DNA of 64,000 nt, taken from the NCBI GenBank assembly GCA_945897805.1, contig CAMDFX010000006.1, positions 1-64,000 on the forward strand. The letters run 5' to 3'. This document shows, one piece after another, positions 42,734-50,233 of this stretch (position 1 is the stretch's first letter; each line of letters begins with the position of its first letter). The notes beneath the pieces are model-generated. The model did not search any database. It was not told where the DNA came from and worked only from the letters and a program-made list of their open reading frames with translations. The translations under genes were made by a program, and so were the position numbers. Source of the stretch: Chryseobacterium gleum. GTDB taxonomy: Bacteria; Bacteroidota; Bacteroidia; Flavobacteriales_D; Crocinitomicaceae.

Positions 42734-44947
42734 CTATAAACTTAGCAACCCATTTTCTCTCAAAATCAAAATTGGTTTCGAATTCCAAAACAACTCAAAA
42801 TCTTCTGTTTGAGTTGATTCAAAATTTGATCTTAATTCAGAAAAATTCCAATGTTTAGATTCATAAACCGAAAGTTTACAAAGTATTTCAAACAACCAAA
42901 TTCCATTTCCTTTCTCAACTTGAATTGAAAAAGTAGCTTTCTTAGAATAAAAATTCAATTGCGCCATTTCCCACTCGTTTCCTTTTTTCTTTTTGATAAA
43001 AAAATCAATTGCAGGTTGAATTCCTAACCAAACAATTTTTGCGTTTGGTTTTGTAAAACTCAAAGTATCTTCATTCAATGCATTCCAAATAAAATCTTTC
43101 GGAACCTTTGTTTTTGGTAGCCTCACTCCTATTTCACTTTCATCAAACCATTGATTTAATGGTATTTCAAAACCAATTCCGTGCATGAAATTGTACAACG
43201 ATTTCTTCAATCCAAAACTAAACATCTCGTGATCAATGCCTGTTTTATCAATGTGAATCAAATCATTATTGGCAAAAGTTCCAATTTCGACATTTTCGCG
43301 AATCACATCAAATTTTCCTGGATCCAAACCAATAGGACTGTGCACTGTCATGGCAAATTGATGCCAAAAACCAGATTGAAGTACTCCATTTTCAAATAAT
43401 TGTCGCACCATTTCCAATGAATCAATTGTTTCTTGAACAGTTTGCGTAGGAAATCCATACATTAAATAGGCATGCACCATAATTCCTGATTCAGTGAAAT
43501 TTCTGGTCACTTGTGCTACTTGAGAAACAGAAACACCTTTATCTATCAACTTTAACAAGCGATCTGAGGCGACTTCCAATCCACCAGAAACGGCGATGCA
43601 ACCTGAATTTTTCAATAATTTACACAAATCAGCCGTAAAACTTTTCTCAAATCGAATGTTTGTCCACCAAACAACTACCAATTTTCTTCTGATAATTTCC
43701 AACGCCAATTCTCGCATCAGAGCCGGTGGTGCCGCTTCATCTACAAAGTGAAAACCATTTTCTCCAGTTTGCAGCATCATTTCTTCCATTCGATCGACCA
43801 ACAATTTGGCTGTCGCTGGTTCGTAGATTTTAATATAATCCAAAGAAATATCGCAGAATGTACATTTCCCCCAATAGCAGCCGTGCGCCATGGTCAATTT
43901 ATTCCACCTTCCATCACTCCACATCCGATGCATTGGATTCACAATTTCAATCACTGAAATGTATTTTTCTAAAAATAAATCACTGTAATCTGGTGTTCCT
44001 AAATCTTTTTGTTTGTAATCTGCCGTTTCAGAATTATTGATGTATCTGACTTCATTTTCAACACAAACAAATGTTCTTTTTAAATTATTAATCAATCTTT
44101 TACCCTTAATTAATTGAAGTAAATTTTGAATAGGCGCTTCGCCATCATCTAAGGTTATAAAATCAAAAAATTCAAAAACACGTGCGTCGGATAAAGACCT
44201 TAATTCAGTATTTGGAAAACCACCACCCATGGCAGTTTTAATCTGAGGAAAATACTTCTTAATGAATTGTGCACATCGAAAAGCAGCATATAAATTGCCC
44301 GGAAATGGAACCGAAAAAGCGATAAAATTAGGTTGATTTGAAAGAATTTTTTGATTCAATAATTCCAAAGTAATTTCATCAATATAGGTCAATTCAAGTT
44401 GCAAAGCTTGATACATTTCATCAAAGCTGCTGGCCGATCTTCCCAATCTTTCAGCGTAGCGACTAAATCCAAAATGAGGATCGACAGTTTCAATAATTAA
44501 ATCTGACAAATCCTCTAAAAACAAAGTTGCTAAATGTTTGGCTTTATCTTGATTACCCATGATTCCGAAAGCCCAATCTAGTTCGTCAAGTTGTGCAAAT
44601 CTATTTGCTTCTGGCAAAAATTCATCTTGACAAATGGCATGCGCTAAATTGGCATTTTTCCCCTGAAGAAACAAAATTACAGCATCAATTTTTTGGATAT
44701 AATCTTGCTGAAGTGCTATTATTCTCGAGGCGTTTTCACTTAAATCAAAAGTTGTATTTTGAATTGTTTCAAACAGTTTTATCAAACCTTTGCTAGAAAA
44801 CAAGGCTAGAATCACTTCTATTCCTAAATCTGCCTGCGTTGAATCAATGTTTTGCGTATTCAAAAATCCTTTCAAATAAGCTGTTGCAGGATACGGCGTA
44901 TTTAATTGAGTAAATGGCGGCGTAATTAATAACAATTTATTTTCCAA
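42734..44947 (-). CDS. B12-binding radical SAM protein
   Basis: This large protein has an N-terminal cobalamin-binding Rossmann region (LLITPPFTQLNTPYPATAYL, then AMGGGFPNTELRS near the middle) followed by a radical SAM barrel. The iron-sulfur cysteines are in HGCYWGKCTFCD, spacing C-x4-C-x2-C, not the canonical C-x3-C-x2-C. VVWWTNIRFEKSF and GLEVASDRLLKLIDKG are further radical SAM strand motifs. The longest frame starts at 45001, overlapping the upstream gene by 65 bases. The TTG at 44947 gives MENKLLLITPP, the usual B12-domain start, and 737 residues, so I prefer it. Substrate unknown; methylation or ring modification is typical of the class. Confidence 0.85.
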   Translation of the reverse strand: MENKLLLITPPFTQLNTPYPATAYLKGFLNTQNIDSTQADLGIEVILALFSSKGLIKLFETIQNTTFDLSENASRIIALQQDYIQKIDAVILFLQGKNANLAHAICQDEFLPEANRFAQLDELDWAFGIMGNQDKAKHLATLFLEDLSDLIIETVDPHFGFSRYAERLGRSASSFDEMYQALQLELTYIDEITLELLNQKILSNQPNFIAFSVPFPGNLYAAFRCAQFIKKYFPQIKTAMGGGFPNTELRSLSDARVFEFFDFITLDDGEAPIQNLLQLIKGKRLINNLKRTFVCVENEVRYINNSETADYKQKDLGTPDYSDLFLEKYISVIEIVNPMHRMWSDGRWNKLTMAHGCYWGKCTFCDISLDYIKIYEPATAKLLVDRMEEMMLQTGENGFHFVDEAAPPALMRELALEIIRRKLVVVWWTNIRFEKSFTADLCKLLKNSGCIAVSGGLEVASDRLLKLIDKGVSVSQVAQVTRNFTESGIMVHAYLMYGFPTQTVQETIDSLEMVRQLFENGVLQSGFWHQFAMTVHSPIGLDPGKFDVIRENVEIGTFANNDLIHIDKTGIDHEMFSFGLKKSLYNFMHGIGFEIPLNQWFDESEIGVRLPKTKVPKDFIWNALNEDTLSFTKPNAKIVWLGIQPAIDFFIKKKKGNEWEMAQLNFYSKKATFSIQVEKGNGIWLFEILCKLSVYESKHWNFSELRSNFESTQTEDFELFWNSKPILILRENGLLSL

Positions 44948-45911
44948 CTGAATTTGCTTTAATGAAATCTGAAACCAAATAAGCCAAAGTTTTACCAGCA
45001 ATCGTTTCCTCTTTTTCGCCTACGGGAGCAGCCTCAGGTAAATGCAAATATTGAACATTTTTAGATTTTGCCATTTTTAATATATAAGTTCGTGCTGCTT
45101 CAATTGACATTCCACTTGGAGAATAAGCGCTACTGGGCATATAAGAAATAGCATCTAAATCTAATTCAATTCCAAATTTATGGACATTTATGTATTCGAA
45201 AAATATTTTTAGATCTTCATTAAAATTGGCATTTCCGATCAAATAATCATCAAAAAATGAAAATATAAAATCATGCTTCTTCAATTGATCCAGAATAAAC
45301 TGAGAATTATATGATTGATGTAAACCTAGCACGGCATATTTTTGCAAATAACCCTGATCGAAAGCATAAGAAAATGGATTTCCGCTGTGACGGCCTTCTA
45401 AAGAACGAAAATCAGCATGAGGATCAAAGTTGATCACCGAAATTGGGTTACCAATTATTTTACTAATTGTTTTTATTAACGGAAAAGCATTATTGTGTCC
45501 TCCACCAATCACAATAGGAATCAATCCTTTGATTATAAGCGGAGAGAGAATTGATTCAACAAATAGATCCAATTCTTCGACAAGTTTTCTTCCATCATTT
45601 ATGTTTTGAAATTCAACATTTGATATTATTTCACCTAAGACAAGTATGTTTTCACCAATTAAAAATTGATTGGATTGAATGTTGACAAATCTTTTCAAAA
45701 ATGCACTAAAAGCGGTTGTTGAACCTCCAAAACCACCATTAGATTGTGGCCCAATATCTTCAGAAACCCCTAGGATAAAGTAATTTGCATTGGCCAATTC
45801 ATCATTCATCGTGAGCAACTTTTGCCCTAATTTCACTTCCCCATTTCTGATTGAAGTAATTTCAGAAAGTGACGTTTCTGAAAATGCAATAAATTCAAAG
45901 TTATCCTTCAT
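44937..45911 (-). CDS. Arginase-superfamily enzyme, formimidoylglutamase-like
   Basis: This 324-residue binuclear-manganese ureohydrolase has all six metal ligands: His139 in GGGHNNAFP, Asp163/His165/Asp167 in NFDPHADFR, and Asp251/Asp253 in ELDLDAIS. The AYSPSGMSIE and EAAPVGE segments match the family. N-N after the GGGH motif and the overall pattern resemble HutG, which hydrolyses N-formimidoyl-glutamate. Arginase or agmatinase is possible, and arginine from cyanophycin breakdown could be a substrate. It overlaps the thioesterase by 11 bases upstream and the radical SAM start downstream, so the three are co-translated. Confidence 0.88.
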   Translation of the reverse strand: MKDNFEFIAFSETSLSEITSIRNGEVKLGQKLLTMNDELANANYFILGVSEDIGPQSNGGFGGSTTAFSAFLKRFVNIQSNQFLIGENILVLGEIISNVEFQNINDGRKLVEELDLFVESILSPLIIKGLIPIVIGGGHNNAFPLIKTISKIIGNPISVINFDPHADFRSLEGRHSGNPFSYAFDQGYLQKYAVLGLHQSYNSQFILDQLKKHDFIFSFFDDYLIGNANFNEDLKIFFEYINVHKFGIELDLDAISYMPSSAYSPSGMSIEAARTYILKMAKSKNVQYLHLPEAAPVGEKEETIAGKTLAYLVSDFIKANSVGK

Positions 45912-46332
45912 GAGCTTCGTGTTTTTTCATTAATTCAACAAAACTTGCAGGAGGTTGAATTGGTCTCATATTTACTTTTGAAACAAAAACCAACGTAGTT
46001 GAAGCTTTAGAAATACAGTTTCCTGCTGGATTTAAAACTTCATATTCAAAATAGATTCTTGCACCGACTAGTGATATTATTTTTGTCACAATAGTTAACT
46101 CATCATCATAAAAAGCAGGACTTAAATAATTTACATTGAATTCAGCAACAGGCAACATGATTCCTTGAAATTCTAATTCTTTGTAACTAAAACCAAAATC
46201 CCTCAATGCTTCTACTCTGCCGACTTCAAAATATTGTGCATAATTGCCATAATAGCAATATCCCATTTGATCGGTTTCACTATATCTAACTCTTATTTTA
46301 CTGATGCTTTGAATATTAACCTTCATCTTCAT
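45901..46332 (-). CDS. YbgC/FadM-type acyl-CoA thioesterase
   Basis: This 143-residue hotdog-fold thioesterase has the family start RVRYSETDQMGYCYYGNYAQYFEVGR, with the conserved Asp of the active site (ETDQMG). LSPAFYDDELTI and KASTTLVFVSK are the further strands. It hydrolyses short acyl-CoA esters; substrate not determined. It opens a minus-strand operon with the arginase-family and radical SAM genes. The ATG at 46332 or the second Met (46326) could be used. The -7 box lies just upstream. Confidence 0.9.
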   Translation of the reverse strand: MKMKVNIQSISKIRVRYSETDQMGYCYYGNYAQYFEVGRVEALRDFGFSYKELEFQGIMLPVAEFNVNYLSPAFYDDELTIVTKIISLVGARIYFEYEVLNPAGNCISKASTTLVFVSKVNMRPIQPPASFVELMKKHEAHEG

Positions 46333-46346
46333 TTTTTAAGCTGAAA

Positions 46347-46354
46347 CAAATGTA
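46347..46354 (-). promoter_or_regulatory. -7 promoter element of the thioesterase operon
   Basis: Minus-strand TACATTTG matches TAnnTTTG, about 15 bases from the first ATG. That leaves a very short leader and may favour the second Met as start. Confidence 0.5.
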
Positions 46355-46696
46355 AGGAAACATGCAAGAAAGAGAAAAATTAACTTTGTTTTATTCAAAA
46401 TAATGTCTAATTTAGGCAAAAAAAAAATCAATTTATTCCCAAATCTATTATTTCAAGTTGATTAACTGTTTTTTCATTTATTCAATTTTGTGCTGAATTT
46501 GTAATTGAAAAAAATATTTTTGGCACAAGTAAAAAAAAGTAGAAAGTCAACCCCTTTTTTATTTTTTTTTTAACTTTTTTTTGTAAATATTTGTACCAAG
46601 ATAACAAGCATAAACTAATCTTTTTGTTTTAAGCATTTTAAACCAAAAGAAAAGTTTTGAACACAATAAAGTAATAACTACACAATAAAAAATTAA
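46355..46696. other. dnaA upstream region, no DnaA boxes seen
   Basis: A very AT-rich region of about 340 bases with long T-runs. No TTATNCACA-type DnaA box was seen by eye on either strand. TATTTTTG (46515-46522) is a possible dnaA -7 element, with a leader of about 165 bases. There is no sign of an origin here, and no gene. Confidence 0.4.
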
Positions 46697-48127
46697 ATGA
46701 GTAATAACCACGAAGGCATTTGGAATGCATGTTCAAAAGTAATCAAGGATAACATTCCCTTGCAAGCGTATAAAACATGGTTTGAACCAATTATACCAAT
46801 CAAATTAGAAAATAATATTTTGATGATTCAGGTTCCTTCTCATTTTTTCTATGAATGGTTAGAAGAACATTATATTACTTTACTAAAAAAAGTGATCAAG
46901 AAAGAATTAGGAAATGAAGGTCGTTTAGAATACAGTATCGTCATGGAAAATAGCGCAAAAAACTCAACACCGTATACTGTAAAGTTGCCAACGTCTGACC
47001 GCAAGGTTTTGAAAAACGCACCAGTTAACATGCCTTTAAATGTAAGTGAAAATCAAATCAGAAATCCATTTATTATTCCTGGCTTGAAAAAAGTGAATGT
47101 CGATTCTAATTTGAATCCATCCTATTCATTTGAAAACTTTGTTGAAGGCGATTGCAATAGATTGGCTAGATCAGCTGGTTTTGCTGTTGCTAACAAGCCT
47201 GGAGGTACTGCTTTTAATCCGTTGTTGATTTATGGTGGTGTTGGTCTTGGAAAAACACATTTAGCGCATGCAATAGGTATTGGAATCAAAAATCAGTTTC
47301 CAAACAAAACAGTCCTTTATGTTGGTTCTGAAAAATTTGCGCACCAATTTATTGACGCAATTAAAAATCAATCAACCAATGATTTCATTCATTTCTATCA
47401 AATGATTGATGTTTTAATTATTGATGATGTGCAGTTTTTCTCAGGAAAAGACAAGACACAAGACGTTTTCTTTCATGTTTTCAATCATTTACACCAAAAT
47501 GGAAAACAAATCATTTTAACTTCTGATAAACCACCAGTAGAAATGCAAGGAATGGAGCAACGCTTACTTTCTCGTTTCAAATGGGGACTTTCAGCTGATT
47601 TGGCAGCGCCAGATTTAGAAACAAGAATTGCGATCTTAGAAAAGAAAATGTACGGAAATGGTATCGAGCTTCCGCGTGAAGTTGTTGAATATTTAGCTTA
47701 CAGCATAAATACCAATATCCGCGAGATGGAAGGCGCTTGGACTTCATTATTAGCTCAAGCTTCTCTGAATAAAAAAGCAATCACTTTAGAACTTGCGAAA
47801 CAAATGATTGACAAATTTGTCAAAAATACAGCCCGTGAAGTTTCTATCGATTATATCCAAAAAGTAGTTTGTGATTATTTTGATTTGGCAATCGAAATTT
47901 TGAAATCGAAAACGAGAAAAAGAGAAGTTGTACAAGCGAGACAAATTTCTATGTATTTCTCCAAGAAAATGACAAAATCTTCGTTGGCAAGTATCGGAGC
48001 TCATTGTGGAGGAAAAGACCACGCAACCGTTTTGCATGCTTGCAGAACAGTTTCTAATTTATCTGAAACTGACAAACATTTTAAAGTCTATTTGGAAGAT
48101 TTAGAGAAAAAATTAACTATTCAATAA
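46697..48127 (+). CDS. dnaA: Chromosomal replication initiator DnaA
   Basis: This AAA+ ATPase binds DnaA boxes and opens the origin. At 476 residues it is a standard length. Domain I (DnaA_N, about 1-80: WNACSKVIKDNIPLQAYKTWF) is followed by a linker, then domain III (about 130-345) with Walker A GGVGLGKTHLAHA (Lys186/Thr187) and Walker B IDDVQFFSGK. The arginine-finger segment is EQRLLSRFKWGL. Domain IV contains the DnaA signature KDHATVLHACRTV. The start is the first ATG. A terminator follows. dnaN, recF or gyrB do not flank it, unlike the arrangement in many Firmicutes. Confidence 0.98.
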   Translation: MSNNHEGIWNACSKVIKDNIPLQAYKTWFEPIIPIKLENNILMIQVPSHFFYEWLEEHYITLLKKVIKKELGNEGRLEYSIVMENSAKNSTPYTVKLPTSDRKVLKNAPVNMPLNVSENQIRNPFIIPGLKKVNVDSNLNPSYSFENFVEGDCNRLARSAGFAVANKPGGTAFNPLLIYGGVGLGKTHLAHAIGIGIKNQFPNKTVLYVGSEKFAHQFIDAIKNQSTNDFIHFYQMIDVLIIDDVQFFSGKDKTQDVFFHVFNHLHQNGKQIILTSDKPPVEMQGMEQRLLSRFKWGLSADLAAPDLETRIAILEKKMYGNGIELPREVVEYLAYSINTNIREMEGAWTSLLAQASLNKKAITLELAKQMIDKFVKNTAREVSIDYIQKVVCDYFDLAIEILKSKTRKREVVQARQISMYFSKKMTKSSLASIGAHCGGKDHATVLHACRTVSNLSETDKHFKVYLEDLEKKLTIQ

Positions 48128-48145
48128 ATTGATATACTTTTTCTT

Positions 48146-48173
48146 AAAGCCTCGAATTTCGAGGCTTTTTTTA
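48146..48173 (+). terminator. Terminator after dnaA
   Basis: AAAGCCTCGAA pairs with TTCGAGGCTTT around a single-base loop position (effective loop AATT), followed by a T-run. It lies in the gap between the convergent dnaA and isoaspartyl peptidase genes. Confidence 0.85.
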
Positions 48174-48187
48174 TTCACTTAATTAAT

Positions 48188-49030
48188 TTACTCGAAAACT
48201 TCGAATTGCTGTCCATCATAACTTGCAAAAACCATCGAAGGATACGAATCTCTGTGGTAAAAATTTCCTTTCGCATCCAAAACGATTGCACCAGCAAATC
48301 CATCAAATTCCGAAAGTTCTTTGAAGGTTTTTTCAACTGCAGCTTCGATTTCAAATCCATCAGCCATTCGAATACCAATTTTAGTTGCAACAGCTCCGCT
48401 GACAATATCTTCACCAACTCCTGTGCAACTTACACCACAAAATTCATTGGCATAATTTCCGGCTGTTGTTGCAGAATCTGAAATTCTACCAGCCATTTCG
48501 AAACCTTTTCCGCCTGTGGATGTTGCAGCAGCTATTTTTCCATTATTGTCCAATGCCACACAACCAACAGTTCCGGTTCCCAAAGATTTAAGTTTCTCTT
48601 CAAATTCACTTTTTCTTTGAGGAATTTCAGGATTAAATTCAGCAAAATGATTGGCTCTTGCGAATTTAATTGCACCTTCTCCACCTAAAACACGGTCATC
48701 AAAATTCATTAATTTTTCCGCCACGCGAATTGGATTTTTCACATTTTCAATATTGATGACACCGCTGAATTTTTTCGAAGTTCCATCCATCACAGAAGCA
48801 CTCATGCGAATTTTACCATCACTTTGAATTTGTGAACCTATTCCAGCGTTAAAAAGTAAATCGTCTTCCAATTGCTCAACTGCATGAATAACTGTTTCAA
48901 AAGCCGAATGATTCTTCAAATAGTCATAACTACTTAATAAAATGCGTTTCAAAGACTCTTGTTTGGCAATTTTTGTCTCTGAATTAGTTGAAGATTCGCT
49001 GAAAAATCCACCGTGAATTATGAGTTTCAT
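48188..49030 (-). CDS. iaaA: Isoaspartyl peptidase / plant-type asparaginase
   Basis: This Ntn-hydrolase cleaves beta-aspartyl dipeptides and probably the beta-Asp-Arg released from cyanophycin. Autocleavage should occur before Thr154 in GTGTVGCVAL, producing the nucleophile. FNAGIGSQIQSDGKIRMSASVMDG (60 onward) is the family N-terminal motif, and IHGGFF begins the protein. At 280 residues it is somewhat shorter than E. coli IaaA. It lies 17 bases after cphB on the same strand, so degradation of the polymer and of the dipeptide are co-regulated. Confidence 0.92.
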   Translation of the reverse strand: MKLIIHGGFFSESSTNSETKIAKQESLKRILLSSYDYLKNHSAFETVIHAVEQLEDDLLFNAGIGSQIQSDGKIRMSASVMDGTSKKFSGVINIENVKNPIRVAEKLMNFDDRVLGGEGAIKFARANHFAEFNPEIPQRKSEFEEKLKSLGTGTVGCVALDNNGKIAAATSTGGKGFEMAGRISDSATTAGNYANEFCGVSCTGVGEDIVSGAVATKIGIRMADGFEIEAAVEKTFKELSEFDGFAGAIVLDAKGNFYHRDSYPSMVFASYDGQQFEVFE

Positions 49031-49047
49031 ATTCTTTTTTTTTGTTT

Positions 49048-49920
49048 TTAAACCCCATGAATGATTAAATCATGTGTATTCAAATCATATAAATCACGCT
49101 GACTCATTACGTGTACCACCAAATTTTTGATAGAAATTGGTTTTCCAAGTTCCACTTGCGTCAAATTGGTATCGGCAATGTTTCTTCCATCTACTAAAAT
49201 CACCAATCCAGAACCTAAGGCTTCCATTTTATAACCATCTGTTATCAAAAGTCCTGTGTCCTCTCCAAGACCAATTCCCAAAGTTTTTGGATTTCCCACA
49301 ACCGCTTGAAAAAGTCTGCCTATTCTGCCTCGCTGCACAAAATGCGTATCAATGACAACATCATCAATTAAACCTAAACCACTGGTGATTTTGATTTCGC
49401 CTTTCAACAATGCTTCGCTGCTGGAACCTTGATAAATCATGCTTTGAGAAGCAGCGGCAGCACCTGCTGAAGTTCCAGCATATACGAATTCCTCAGTTTC
49501 GTATTTTTTCAAAATCAAATCATGCATTGGTGTACCACCTAAAATAGAAGTCAAACGCAATTGATCGCCGCCTGTAAACATAACAACATCGGCATTTTGA
49601 ATGCGGTCAAAAGTATTTTGTTGCAAAGCTTGTTCTCTTTTTTCGATGTGTAAAACTTCAACATTTTTTGCACCTAAGTAATTGAAAGCTCTTGCGTATT
49701 CTTCACCAACTTCATGTGGAACTTTAGATGCAGTCGTAATTATTTCAATTTGAGAATCTTCTTTAAACTTAGATTCATTGATAATTCTTTTCAAAATTCC
49801 AGTTTCGAAGAAATTCAAGTTATTCTCTACTTGTTTTTCAAACCCTGTTTCTGTGAAGCTGCCTTTATCTATTGCACCTCCGATAATCATTAATTTTCCA
49901 GTTGGACTCATAGCCGTCAA
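49048..49920 (-). CDS. cphB: Cyanophycinase
   Basis: This serine exopeptidase releases beta-Asp-Arg dipeptides from cyanophycin. It has 290 residues. The nucleophile is Ser151 in the elbow AGTSAGAAAAS. GGAIDKG near the start, FTGGDQLRLTSILGGTP and VIDTHFVQRGRIGRL are all family signatures, the last carrying the His/Arg/Gln of the substrate pocket. It belongs to peptidase family S51, but the length and motifs favour cyanophycinase over dipeptidase E. No signal peptide, so it is cytoplasmic. It is divergent from cphA across 313 bases and is the first of a two-gene minus-strand unit. Confidence 0.94.
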   Translation of the reverse strand: MTAMSPTGKLMIIGGAIDKGSFTETGFEKQVENNLNFFETGILKRIINESKFKEDSQIEIITTASKVPHEVGEEYARAFNYLGAKNVEVLHIEKREQALQQNTFDRIQNADVVMFTGGDQLRLTSILGGTPMHDLILKKYETEEFVYAGTSAGAAAASQSMIYQGSSSEALLKGEIKITSGLGLIDDVVIDTHFVQRGRIGRLFQAVVGNPKTLGIGLGEDTGLLITDGYKMEALGSGLVILVDGRNIADTNLTQVELGKPISIKNLVVHVMSQRDLYDLNTHDLIIHGV

Positions 49921-50233
49921 AATTATTTTAAATAATCATAAGCAGGACATGATTATCCTCTTTGTTGCTAACAAAATTGATATTAAATTAACAATTCATA
50001 CATTTTCAATGGAGGTATTGAAACAATTCTAATCTCAAATTTTATTTCCTTGATTATCAAAATGAAATTCAAAATGAAAGTTTAATTTAAGCACAAAGTA
50101 ATCTAAATCATTGTTTTTTTTATGAATTAATTTGCAGAAAATCAATCATTCTGTAAAAAAAGTCAATCAGTTCTAAAATATTTATTTAACTTTCAAAAAA
50201 CTATGTTCAAACAAACAAAAAAACTTTCGACTA
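49921..50233. other. Divergent cphB-cphA intergenic region
   Basis: 313 bases of AT-rich DNA holding the promoters of both cyanophycin units. No perfect TAnnTTTG was found. TAACTTTC (50187-50194) is the nearest plus-strand match and would give cphA a leader of about 33 bases. No clear operator palindrome was seen. Confidence 0.4.

Noticed and set aside
46355-46696. Replication origin next to dnaA
   Set aside because: No DnaA-box-like sequences were seen, and AT-richness alone is not evidence in a genome this AT-rich.
48175-48481. Short frames on both strands over the asparaginase 3' end
   Set aside because: Both are out-of-phase shadows of the isoaspartyl peptidase gene, which has all catalytic motifs.
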